Shown here: positions 1 through 6,497 of the stretch, in pieces
Layout of the letters: every line of letters begins with the position of its first letter
How positions within the stretch are numbered: the first letter of the stretch is position 1
Assembly: GCF_938030785.1 (NCBI RefSeq)
Contig: NZ_CALHIK010000152.1
Location: forward strand, 1-9,429
Reading direction: 5' to 3'
DNA length: 9,429 nucleotides
Source: an uncultured Campylobacter sp.
GTDB lineage: Bacteria > Campylobacterota > Campylobacteria > Campylobacterales > Campylobacteraceae
The notes under the pieces: generated by a model
What the model saw: only the letters and a program-made list of their open reading frames with translations
Told to the model about the DNA's origin: nothing
Databases searched by the model: none
Position numbers and translations under genes: made by a program

Positions 1-35
1 TATTTAAAAAAAAATCAATTGTTTCTATAAATTTA

Positions 36-54
36 GGCTCAATTAAACTTAAGC
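36..54 (+). repeat. Left terminal inverted repeat of the IS
   Basis: GGCTCAATTAAACTTAAGC matches the reverse complement of 762-780 at 16 of 19 positions. The match is lost outside the GG. The transposase stop codon (TGA, read on the minus strand at 41-39) lies inside this repeat, which is a compact arrangement. Confidence 0.8.
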
Positions 55-736
55 GGATTTTCTCTTATCAATTTCAACAGTTTCTGATATAAGTTTTCCT
101 GTGTAGTTTTAGTATTATATCTAAATTCACATTCCTTTAGATGAAGCAAGAAATTTTCTTTCTTTATCCCTTTAAATTTAGCTAGTCTATGTTTAGCATA
201 TCCCCAGAAGTTTTCTATGCTGTTTATATGATTTTTACCATTAGCAAATTCATTCTTAGAATGCTTTACTCTGTAATGTGCTTTGGCTCCGTAATCCACT
301 AATCCATCATAAGCTTTCCAACAATCAGAATAAATCACACTCTCATCTAATTCGCTAAATTCCGATAATATGGGTATTAGTTCATTTGCAGAGCAGTTTT
401 TAACTATCTGGGTATAGACCTTGCCATCTCTTTTAAGCATACCGAATACCGGTTGCTTTCCGCTTGCACCTCTACCTCTCTTGCCTCTTACTCTTTTAGA
501 TCCGAAGTAGCTTTCGTCTATTTCTATCTCACCGCTAAATTTGCTTATCTTTTCACACTCTTTAGACATAAGAATTCTTATTTCCCTAAAGATTTTACAT
601 AGCGTACTTCTGAGATTTTAGTTAAATTCGATATCTTTGATGCTTCTATGTCTTCTGCAAAATACTTGAGAATTTCTCTAAATTTCTTCTCTGAAATTCG
701 GGAACGATAGATATACTTGTTTTTCATAGTTCTCAT
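39..736 (-). pseudogene. IS1595-family transposase, broken by a single-base frameshift
   Basis: The gene reads from ATG at 736-734 (AAAGGAG 12 nt upstream) for 52 codons and stops at 580-578. The rest continues in another frame from about 613 to the stop at 41-39. Joining the frames restores a protein of about 232 aa, normal for IS1016-type enzymes. The junction reads TCAGAAGT where TCA-AGA-AGT (Ser-Arg-Ser) is expected, so one A is missing near 611-613. The N-terminal part resembles the short helix-turn-helix region of the family. The downstream part carries the catalytic core: first Asp in EIDESYFG, second Asp in IYSDCWKAY, and Glu in the HINSIENFWGYAK segment, followed by a basic LAKFKGI stretch. 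The 176-aa downstream frame could start at the ATG at 569, but it would lack the DNA-binding N-terminus. The frameshift site has no A6G-like slippery run, so programmed frameshifting is unlikely. Confidence 0.85.
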
Positions 737-761
737 CGTAACTTACTGCTCCTTTGTGTGA

Positions 762-780
762 GCTTAAGTTAAAGAGAGCC
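762..780 (-). repeat. Right terminal inverted repeat of the IS
   Basis: Read on the minus strand this is GGCTCTCTTTAACTTAAGC, sharing GGCTC and AACTTAAGC with the left end (16 of 19 overall). It lies just upstream of the transposase ribosome site (AAAGGAG, minus strand, 755-749). Confidence 0.8.
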
Positions 781-1189
781 TTATCAAATATAGATTTATG
801 TTAAAAATTCTTCTAATAAAATCACCAAAACGTATCAAAAATACATGAAATTATTCATAGAATTGTACGTGAATTTTGTATTAAATTTTTACTTGAAAAT
901 TATAGTTTTCAATATAGAATACCTAGAATTATAGTGTTTTGCACCAAAAAATTGAAAAATGATGAACTACTGATATATATATTTTCCTATTAATGATTTC
1001 TATGTAGTAAACGATTTATAAAAATGAATTTTTTGATTTTATTAATTTTTGCATCATTTCCATAAATTTTATGAACGTATTGTTTAAATTATAATAAGTT
1101 TATTGTATTGCCCTATTTTGTATCTAAATTTGCAACATTAAATTCAATATAAATCATACTTATATTCTACATTAATTTAATATTGTAAT
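781..1189. other. AT-rich spacer without a recognisable gene
   Basis: About 400 bases of strikingly AT-rich DNA separate the IS from the receptor promoter. No open frame of useful length with a ribosome site is visible on either strand. The only local structure I can point to is a perfect 7-bp dyad, TTGAAAA at 893-899 and TTTTCAA at 906-912. The stretch may be decayed DNA, an upstream regulatory region, or both. Confidence 0.6.
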
Positions 1190-1208
1190 AGTATTGACAA
1201 TGATTATC
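1190..1208 (+). promoter_or_regulatory. Putative Fur box overlapping the receptor promoter
   Basis: The 19 bases match the classical Fur consensus (GATAATGATAATCATTATC) at 14 positions; the right part, AATGATTATC, differs at one position only. It covers the -35 hexamer, so a bound repressor would block RNA polymerase. Iron-dependent repression of a TonB-dependent receptor is the usual arrangement. The motif is seen directly; regulation is inferred. Confidence 0.65.
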
Positions 1209-1222
1209 TCATCTGATATAAT
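1194..1222 (+). promoter_or_regulatory. Sigma-70 promoter of the receptor gene
   Basis: TTGACA at 1194-1199 and TATAAT at 1217-1222 are both perfect consensus hexamers at the ideal spacing of 17 nt. A good -35 box is uncommon in Campylobacter, so this promoter is probably strong when not repressed. The leader would be about 25-30 nt, too short for a riboswitch. Confidence 0.8.
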
Positions 1223-1245
1223 AACACGAAAATTTTATCAGATTT

Positions 1246-1261
1246 TAGGAGTTAAATTTTG
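1246..1261 (+). promoter_or_regulatory. Ribosome site and TTG start of the receptor gene
   Basis: TAGGAG at 1246-1251 lies 7 nt before TTG at 1259-1261. No ATG or GTG in the same frame lies between the promoter and the signal-peptide codons, so TTG is the most likely start. A TTG codon would lower translation initiation. Confidence 0.65.
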
Positions 1262-3379
1262 AAAGTTTTTACTCTCTCTCTCTCTGAAGCTGTAGCTACC
1301 CTACTTTTATTGAGCGCCGCAAATCCAGCCATAGCCGACGAGCAAACTAAGCAAAGCGTAAATCTCGGCGAAGTAGAAGTTACCGCAAACAAAATAAGTG
1401 AAAATTTAAAGGATGTGCCACAAAGTATCAGCGTCGTAAGTGATACTGAGCTACAAGAACGAGAAGTCAAAAACGTCGAGGAGCTGGTAAAAACTATGCC
1501 AAACATTACCGGTGTGGGTGGGATGTACGAGGGCATTAGTACTAGAGGGCTCAATCCTTCGATATATACGAGTTCTAACCCCGTCACGGTCTATGTCGGC
1601 GGCGTAGCGCAAAGTAACAAAGACGCAGCCTATATCCCCGTTACAAATATCGATCACGTCGAGGTTTTGCGAGGTCCTAGCAGTGCGATCTACGGCAAAG
1701 ACTCAATCGGCGGCATTATTAATATCGTTTTAGAAGAGCCGACTAACGAATGGAGTGGCAGCGTCGGCGCCGAATACGGCTCGCACAAATACATGCTAGG
1801 TCTTTTTGAAACCAGCGGCGCGCTGATTGATGATAAACTATTTTTAGGCTTAAACGGCTCGGCGTCCAAAGAGGACGGCTGGATCATCAACGATCTAAAC
1901 GGAGATAAAGCCAACGACAAGAAAAATTACAATTTCGGACTAAATTTAAAGATAGTGCCGACCGATCGTTTTACGATTAAAATTTACGGCGATCTTTTTC
2001 ACCGCCAGGACGACTCGCTCGACGAGCTTTTTATCCCAAAATCGAGATTTGGCAATATCTCAAAAAGCGAAGCCAAGCATATAAACTTAGAAACTCCCGC
2101 CCGCGTAAAGCAAACCTCTAGCTCGGGAGCGTTAGATCTAAAATATGAATTTGACAAATTTGATGCGACCTCGACTACGACCTTTCGTAGAGCCAAAAAA
2201 GACGGGCTTTACGACGAGGATTTCGGTAGTAAAATAACCTATCTCGACCCCGATCACTACGGGCTAATTACATTTTTAAATTCTAAAAATGATACCTTCT
2301 CCGAGGAGCTTAGATTTAGTAGCGTAGGCGAGCAAAGCTTCAAATGGGTCGGTGGACTTTATTACGAAAATGAAAAGCAAGTCTTCGGCCCGATCGGCGA
2401 CCAATACGGTGACGGCGGTAGGACGATAGTCGAGGATTGGCCTTCGGTCAATCGCGCGCAGACGGCATCGGTATTCGGTCAGATTATCTATCCGATCACG
2501 AGCAAATTTGATGCTACGCTTGGCGGCAGGTATCAGCAGATCAGAAAACACACAAAGGTCGATTACTTTTCATACGAGCTGGGACACAATCCCGGTGCGC
2601 CCGTGTTTTCGATGGACGAAAAAGCGACATTTAGGACGTTTTTGCCAAAAATCGCACTTGGATACGATATCACCGACGAGCTAAATATTTACGCGATGTA
2701 TTCAAAGGGCTATCTAGCCGGCGGCTTTAATTTCTACACCACCGGCGGCAGTAGGGATGATAATAAATTTGACGCACAAACGAGCGATGACTACGAGATC
2801 GGTGTAAAGGGTTCGTATGAGAGCTTTAGATTTTCTACCGCGCTATTTTATATGGACATCAAGGGCACACATATATTTTATACCGACCCCAATAACCCCA
2901 ACATCTACTCGACCGCAAACGCCGATAAATCAAAATCTATGGGTGTAGAATTTGAAGGCGTCGCAAAAGCGAGCAAGGAGCTTGATATAAATTTAGCCGC
3001 AAGTCTGCTAAAGACCAAATACGGAGATTACATCAACAAAGACGGTACGAATAATAAAGGTAATAAAATCGAGAAAAACCCCGAGTATAAGCTCTCTTTG
3101 GGCGCGTCATACTACGCTCCGATGGGAATTTATACAAGACTGGACGGAAATATGATAGGCAAGACCTACTTCGATGCTCAAAATAAGCTAGCCCAAAAGA
3201 GCTATTTTACGGCGGATGCAAAAGTAGGCTACCTAAAAGATGGCTTTGACGTGTATTTTTACGTCAAAAATTTGACCGACAAAGAGTATTTCACGCACAT
3301 CAGAGATAGAGGCCGTAACGTCCTCGCAACATACGGCAAAGGCAGGACTTTCGGTCTTGGCGTCAGATATAGTTTTTAA
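1259..3379 (+). CDS. TonB-dependent outer-membrane receptor, FyuA/pesticin-receptor-like
   Basis: This 706-aa protein is a gated outer-membrane beta-barrel for uptake of a metal chelate, probably a ferric siderophore. Residues 1-26 look like a signal peptide ending AIA, although Glu10 interrupts the hydrophobic stretch. A TonB box follows (GEVEVTAN, 37-44). The plug domain spans about 50-160 and includes TVYVGGVAQ (110-118) and LRGPSSAIYGKDSIGGIINI (137-156), typical of the family and close to FyuA. The rest is barrel, with DKEYFTHIRDRG and a C-terminal GVRYSF ending in aromatic Phe, as outer-membrane barrels require. The length is normal. Translation is assigned to a TTG start, and the fifth to ninth codons are made of a CT repeat that could switch the gene on and off. 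Expression probably depends on iron through the overlapping Fur-like box. The DUF4198 gene follows after 27 nt and is probably co-transcribed. The family is certain; the ligand is not. Confidence 0.93.
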   Translation: MKVFTLSLSEAVATLLLLSAANPAIADEQTKQSVNLGEVEVTANKISENLKDVPQSISVVSDTELQEREVKNVEELVKTMPNITGVGGMYEGISTRGLNPSIYTSSNPVTVYVGGVAQSNKDAAYIPVTNIDHVEVLRGPSSAIYGKDSIGGIINIVLEEPTNEWSGSVGAEYGSHKYMLGLFETSGALIDDKLFLGLNGSASKEDGWIINDLNGDKANDKKNYNFGLNLKIVPTDRFTIKIYGDLFHRQDDSLDELFIPKSRFGNISKSEAKHINLETPARVKQTSSSGALDLKYEFDKFDATSTTTFRRAKKDGLYDEDFGSKITYLDPDHYGLITFLNSKNDTFSEELRFSSVGEQSFKWVGGLYYENEKQVFGPIGDQYGDGGRTIVEDWPSVNRAQTASVFGQIIYPITSKFDATLGGRYQQIRKHTKVDYFSYELGHNPGAPVFSMDEKATFRTFLPKIALGYDITDELNIYAMYSKGYLAGGFNFYTTGGSRDDNKFDAQTSDDYEIGVKGSYESFRFSTALFYMDIKGTHIFYTDPNNPNIYSTANADKSKSMGVEFEGVAKASKELDINLAASLLKTKYGDYINKDGTNNKGNKIEKNPEYKLSLGASYYAPMGIYTRLDGNMIGKTYFDAQNKLAQKSYFTADAKVGYLKDGFDVYFYVKNLTDKEYFTHIRDRGRNVLATYGKGRTFGLGVRYSF
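1272..1285 (+). repeat. (CT)7 dinucleotide repeat within the signal-peptide codons
   Basis: Seven uninterrupted CT units lie 11 nt after the first base of the start codon. With seven units the frame is open. Six units give ACT CTC TCT CTC TGA, a stop. Eight units give a TAG stop a few codons later (CTG AAG CTG TAG). Slippage would therefore turn the receptor off either way, while changes of three units keep the frame. Confidence 0.85.
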
Positions 3380-3406
3380 AATCAATCAACCCTGAAAGGA
3401 TATAAA

Positions 3407-4153
3407 ATGAAAAGAAGTTTAGCCGTATTAGCGGTTTTAGGTGCGTTTAGTGTAGCCGGCGCGCATGATTTTTGGCTAGCAGGACAAAACGATGACAAGC
3501 TAAGAGTTCAAATCGGCTTTGGTGACGGATTTGCGACGTGCGAGCCGATTGATAAGCAGAGAGAAAATAATTTTGAAATCCCCGTAGTCATAGATAAAAA
3601 CGGCAAAAAAATCGAGCTAAAGCGCACGAGCGAGAACTATAAATTTGAAGGCGAAAAGCAGCCGGAAGGCGTCTATATTATTACCGGGCAATATAAACCG
3701 ACCTTTTGGACCGAGGATAAAAGCGGCAAATGGCATATGGGCGGCACGAAAGATACGATCAAAGACGCTAAATTTTGCCGTCGCGCCACTATGCTGGCAA
3801 AGGGCGTCATCAATACGCAGGCGGGCGATCTGATAACCAAGCCGGTAGGCGAGCGCTTAGAGATCGTGCCTTTGGAAAATCCGGCAAATTTCAAAGCCAA
3901 TAAGCCATTTAAGATCAAAGTCTTATTTGAGGGCAAACCGCTCGCAGAAACTGCAGTAGAAGGCGCGCCGGATGGATTTTTAGAAGATATGAGCGCGTTT
4001 TATGGCATGACCGACGATAAGGGCGAAATCGAAGTCTTGGCTCTAAAGCCCGGACCATGGATACTCAAAGCGAGAAATAAGCTTGCATTTTCGGATCCGA
4101 AAAAATGCGACGAAGAGACGATCATCGCGTCTTTTGCTTTTGAGGTAAAATAA
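3407..4153 (+). CDS. Periplasmic DUF4198-family protein, probable metal-handling partner of the receptor
   Basis: The 248-aa product has a clear signal peptide (MKRSLAVLAVLGAFSVAGA) with an A-G-A cleavage site before His20. The mature protein would begin HDFWL, the conserved start of DUF4198 proteins, which commonly sit beside nickel, cobalt and iron uptake genes. Only two histidines occur, His20 and His110 (in KWHMGG), with cysteines at 45, 124 and 234. The C-terminal half from about residue 160 resembles a beta-sandwich carrier-type domain, with segments such as FKIKVLFEGKPL and GEIEVLALKPGPWILKA. An AAAGGA ribosome site precedes the ATG. The gene lies 27 nt after the receptor and probably shares its promoter. 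A periplasmic metal-binding or chaperone role is inferred from family context; no enzymatic activity can be assigned. Confidence 0.8.
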   Translation: MKRSLAVLAVLGAFSVAGAHDFWLAGQNDDKLRVQIGFGDGFATCEPIDKQRENNFEIPVVIDKNGKKIELKRTSENYKFEGEKQPEGVYIITGQYKPTFWTEDKSGKWHMGGTKDTIKDAKFCRRATMLAKGVINTQAGDLITKPVGERLEIVPLENPANFKANKPFKIKVLFEGKPLAETAVEGAPDGFLEDMSAFYGMTDDKGEIEVLALKPGPWILKARNKLAFSDPKKCDEETIIASFAFEVK

Positions 4154-4171
4154 AATTCGATCAATTCGATC
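4154..4171 (+). repeat. Tandem duplicate of AATTCGATC
   Basis: Two perfect adjacent copies of a 9-bp unit begin immediately after the stop codon of the DUF4198 gene. They are too short to interpret, but they are exact. Confidence 0.6.
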
Positions 4172-4187
4172 CTTAAATTTAAAGTCT

Positions 4188-4220
4188 CTTGCGTTTGAAA
4201 TTCAAATTTTAAAGCGCAAG
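4188..4220 (+). terminator. Possible terminator after the receptor/DUF4198 unit
   Basis: CTTGCG at 4188-4193 pairs with CGCAAG at 4215-4220. Inside lies a second perfect dyad, TTTGAA / TTCAAA (4194-4199 and 4201-4206). There is no clean T run directly after the stem, only GGATTAAATTTT, so termination efficiency is uncertain. Confidence 0.45.
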
Positions 4221-4326
4221 GGATTAAATTTTAACTAGAGCATCTGCCGATTAGCGGTGGATGACTATCTAGCAAACGCCCTCTTTCGCCAAATGTCGCA
4301 AATTCTAAAATCGGCGTGAGACTTCA

Positions 4327-4375
4327 AAATTTGGATAAATTTAGCAACGCGCAGTTTCTAAATTTATCTAAATTT
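4327..4375. repeat. Long AT-rich inverted repeat upstream of the membrane-protein gene
   Basis: AAATTTGGATAAATTTAG (4327-4344) and CTAAATTTATCTAAATTT (4358-4375) are inverted copies matching at 17 of 18 positions, the inner 11 bp perfectly, around a 13-nt loop. The dyad ends 13 nt before a TATAAT box, so it may be an operator covering the -35 region. A transcript hairpin ending the preceding unit is the other possibility. Confidence 0.65.
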
Positions 4376-4388
4376 CAAACCCCGCAAG

Positions 4389-4394
4389 TATAAT
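4389..4394 (+). promoter_or_regulatory. -10 box (TATAAT) of the first membrane-protein gene
   Basis: A perfect TATAAT lies 32 nt before the ATG at 4427, with an AAAGG ribosome site at 4416-4420. No recognisable -35 hexamer is present, as is usual in Campylobacter. The 4327-4375 dyad occupies the -35 region. Confidence 0.55.
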
Positions 4395-4426
4395 CCGCCA
4401 TAAATTTTAAAATCCAAAGGCAAAAA

Positions 4427-5197
4427 ATGAAGCGCGATACTTTAAGCGCCATAAAATTCCGCGGCATAGCCTCTAGCGTTTTATCGATCTGCTGCTATCT
4501 GATCATTTGGGCTTGTTGTGAGCTTTTGCATGATATTGCGATGAGAGGATTTTTCGCCGCCGCAGCCGCAATCGTCGCCGTGATTTTTACTTCGATGATT
4601 TTCAAGCTCTCCGCGACTAAAATGATCTCTGATATCTCCGATAGCAAAGTCTTTAACGCGTGTCGCACTATGTTTTTTGCCTACGTGATATATGCCGCTT
4701 TGCTGGGCGCGATGCTATGTTATTCGCTAAATTATATCGGTCTTGATATCTGGGATTACGCTCTGCAGCAAAACGGCAACTCCTTCGAAGGAGCCTTTTA
4801 TTGCGTAATGGGTGCGCTTTATGCAGGCTTGGAGCATATATCCGAGATAGGAAAATCTCAAATCATAGCTCTTTGGAGCACCGCAAATATTATGCTGGCA
4901 CTCATCGTTCTTTGGAAGCGGGTCGCCACACTATACTTGCTCGGCAAAGCAAGCGGAAGCAAAATTTTCTATATTTACGCCGTGATAACTTTAATTTGGG
5001 AAGCGCTTCTTAAGCTTCTTAAAATACTCGACGTCGATAAGCCGTGGTATGGCAGCGCACCTGCCCGCTATGCCGCACTTGCGGCAATCCTTTTATCTGC
5101 GATTTTAGAACTTATCGCTTGGATTAGGATTAAAGGAATTTCAGGCGTAGAGCTTTGGAATAAAAATTTATGGACGACACCGCAAAATAGATCATAA
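4427..5197 (+). CDS. Six-helix membrane protein of unknown function (paralogue of the 8694-9365 protein)
   Basis: I do not recognise this 256-aa family. Six hydrophobic segments are visible at about residues 14-34, 40-60, 81-103, 145-165, 179-200 and 213-233, so it should sit in the inner membrane. A short motif recurs after helices 2, 4 and 6: ISDISDSKVF (67-76), LGKASGSKIFYIY (172-184) and IRIKGISGVELW (233-244). This suggests three repeated helix-hairpin modules. A soluble insert of about 35 residues (105-140) with several acidic and aromatic residues separates helices 3 and 4. The protein at 8694-9365 has the same helix layout and equivalent motifs, including a terminal AW.+I...I segment, so the two look like diverged paralogues. 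The gene has its own -10 and ribosome site and sits alone between two metal-uptake units. Nothing shows a function: no transport signature, catalytic residues or nucleotide-binding motif. Confidence 0.75.
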   Translation: MKRDTLSAIKFRGIASSVLSICCYLIIWACCELLHDIAMRGFFAAAAAIVAVIFTSMIFKLSATKMISDISDSKVFNACRTMFFAYVIYAALLGAMLCYSLNYIGLDIWDYALQQNGNSFEGAFYCVMGALYAGLEHISEIGKSQIIALWSTANIMLALIVLWKRVATLYLLGKASGSKIFYIYAVITLIWEALLKLLKILDVDKPWYGSAPARYAALAAILLSAILELIAWIRIKGISGVELWNKNLWTTPQNRS

Positions 5198-5437
5198 AAT
5201 CCAATCTAAAATTACGCGCGAGCGCTTGAAATTTTACAAATTTGCTTCACAAATTCCATATCGCACCGTAAAATTCTACGCGAAATTTATACGTACGATG
5301 TAAATTTTCAAATTCGCCCTACTTTAAAATTTCATCTTTTACCTAAAATTTATCATTAAAAATCTATAATATTTCAAAGTATATTTTCTAAACGCAACTG
5401 CCTGAAAAGTACGCAAAATCGGGCGTGTTAAGAAGTA

Positions 5438-5443
5438 TATAAT
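5438..5443 (+). promoter_or_regulatory. -10 box (TATAAT) of the ABC transporter operon
   Basis: TATAAT lies 19 nt before the ATG at 5463, followed by AAAGGA at 5451-5456. Initiation would leave a leader of only about a dozen nucleotides. Another TATAAT at 5365-5370 gives a longer leader and is an alternative. No good Fur box or cobalamin-riboswitch element is seen in this 265-nt spacer, unlike at the receptor promoter. Confidence 0.45.
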
Positions 5444-5462
5444 CCAAATTAAAGGATAGAAA

Positions 5463-6497
5463 ATGAGTAAGCCTCGCTCTTTCGCGCTAGCCCTTGCGCT
5501 GTGCGCGAGTTCGCTTTTTGCAGATCGCGTAGTAACCGATCAGCTAGGTCGCGACGTCACGCTACCCGACGAAGTTAAGCGCATAGTCGTGCTTCAGCAC
5601 CAAAGCCTAAACGCGCTAAATGAGCTAAACGCGCTAGATAAGGTTGTCGGCGTGCAGGAATCATGGGAAAAGTTGCTCGGCAAAAACTACATCCGCCTAG
5701 CGCCGAGCCTAAAAGATATGCCGACCCCCGGCGATCTAAAGGTCATCAACTACGAGGCGGTGCTTAAGCTAAAGCCAGACGTCGTGATCGTCACGAACTA
5801 CATCCCGCAAGAATACATCGACAAAATGACGGAGCTCAAAATCCCCGTCGTCGCCGTTAGCTTCCAGCGCAGCGACGCCGCCGATAAGGGCAAGCTAAAT
5901 CCGACCTTTAAAGACGACGAAGCGGCCTACACCGAGGGCTTTTACGACGGGATCGAGCTTCTTGGCAAAGTCGCAAACCGCGAGAAAGAGGCCGCCGAGC
6001 TAATAAGCTTCGTCAAAACTTCGCAAGAGCAGCTAAAGGCTAAATTTAGCGACTTCATCGTCGATAAAAGGCCTAAAATTTACATGGCAAATCCCGATCT
6101 CACGACCTACGGCAGCGGCGAATACACGGGCATAATGTTTATGCGTGCAGGCGCGCAAAACGTCGCGGCGCAGAGCATCAAAGGCTACAAGCAGGTATCT
6201 GCAGAGCAAGTTTTAGCATGGGCGCCGCAGATGATCTTCGTACAGGATCGCTACCCGCAGGTACCCGCCGAGCTTAAATCCAACCCGCAGCTTGCAAATT
6301 TAAGCGCCGTTAAAGAGGATAAAATTTACATGATGCCAGAATACGCCAAAGCGTGGGGCTATCCGACTGCCGAAGCCATGGCGCTTGGCGAGTGGTGGCT
6401 AGCGATGAAGCTCTATCCGAAGCACTTTGACGAGGCAGAGTTTGACAAAAAAGTAGAGGAATTTTATCAAAAATTCTACCGCACGAGCTATAAATGA
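5463..6497 (+). CDS. Periplasmic metal/siderophore ABC-transporter binding protein (class III, Peripla_BP_2 type)
   Basis: The 344-aa protein captures the substrate in the periplasm and delivers it to the permease encoded next. Residues 1-20 form a signal peptide ending SSLFA before Asp21. Cys14 is preceded by Leu and does not form a lipobox, so a soluble protein is more likely than a lipoprotein. Family features include the opening VVTDQLGRDVTLP, KRIVVLQHQ, the YEAVLKLKPDVVIVTNY segment in the first lobe, a long linking helix around EKEAAELISFVKTSQEQLKAKF, and second-lobe stretches YMANPDLTTYGSGEYTG and VLAWAPQMIFVQDRY. It is in the group that binds ferric siderophores, heme, cobalamin and some nickel complexes. 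It heads a three-gene operon, its stop overlapping the permease start as ATGA. The substrate cannot be read from the sequence. Confidence 0.9.
   Translation: MSKPRSFALALALCASSLFADRVVTDQLGRDVTLPDEVKRIVVLQHQSLNALNELNALDKVVGVQESWEKLLGKNYIRLAPSLKDMPTPGDLKVINYEAVLKLKPDVVIVTNYIPQEYIDKMTELKIPVVAVSFQRSDAADKGKLNPTFKDDEAAYTEGFYDGIELLGKVANREKEAAELISFVKTSQEQLKAKFSDFIVDKRPKIYMANPDLTTYGSGEYTGIMFMRAGAQNVAAQSIKGYKQVSAEQVLAWAPQMIFVQDRYPQVPAELKSNPQLANLSAVKEDKIYMMPEYAKAWGYPTAEAMALGEWWLAMKLYPKHFDEAEFDKKVEEFYQKFYRTSYK

Larger units (their letters stand above)
36..780 (-). mobile_element. IS1595-family (IS1016-like) insertion sequence, inactive
   Basis: This is a 745-bp element bounded by imperfect inverted repeats that begin GGCTC at each end, containing one transposase gene on the minus strand. 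The size and the DDE transposase fit small IS1595-family elements of the IS1016 type. The transposase has a one-base frameshift, so the element probably cannot move by itself. I see no convincing 8-bp target duplication: the bases outside the ends are TAAATTTA on the left and TTATCAAA on the right. That suggests an old copy or a later rearrangement at one flank. The ends are set by where the two inverted repeats stop matching. Confidence 0.85.

Noticed and set aside
608..616. Programmed frameshift in the transposase
   Set aside because: No slippery A6G-type run or stimulatory structure is visible, and a simple one-base loss explains the reading.
28..798. Possible 8-bp target duplication TAAATTTA (28-35) and TAGATTTA (791-798)
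   Set aside because: Seven of eight bases match, but the right copy lies 10 nt beyond the terminal repeat, and such AT-rich words are common here by chance.
1252..1587. Open frame of 111 codons on the minus strand
   Set aside because: It lies wholly antisense to the signal peptide and plug of the receptor, has no ribosome site and no recognisable protein features. The other antisense frames inside the receptor, DUF4198 and ABC genes were rejected for the same reasons.
5216..5225. GCGCGAGCGC as a terminator after the first membrane-protein gene
   Set aside because: The loop would be two bases, too small to form, and the stem is only four pairs.
5198..5462. Fur box or cobalamin riboswitch upstream of the ABC operon
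   Set aside because: Only a weak half-site (TTTATCATT near 5350) is present, and none of the conserved riboswitch segments could be found.
5463..5522. Lipoprotein signal in the binding protein (LALC)
   Set aside because: The residue before Cys14 is Leu, not Gly, Ala or Ser, and a normal cleavage site follows at SSLFA.
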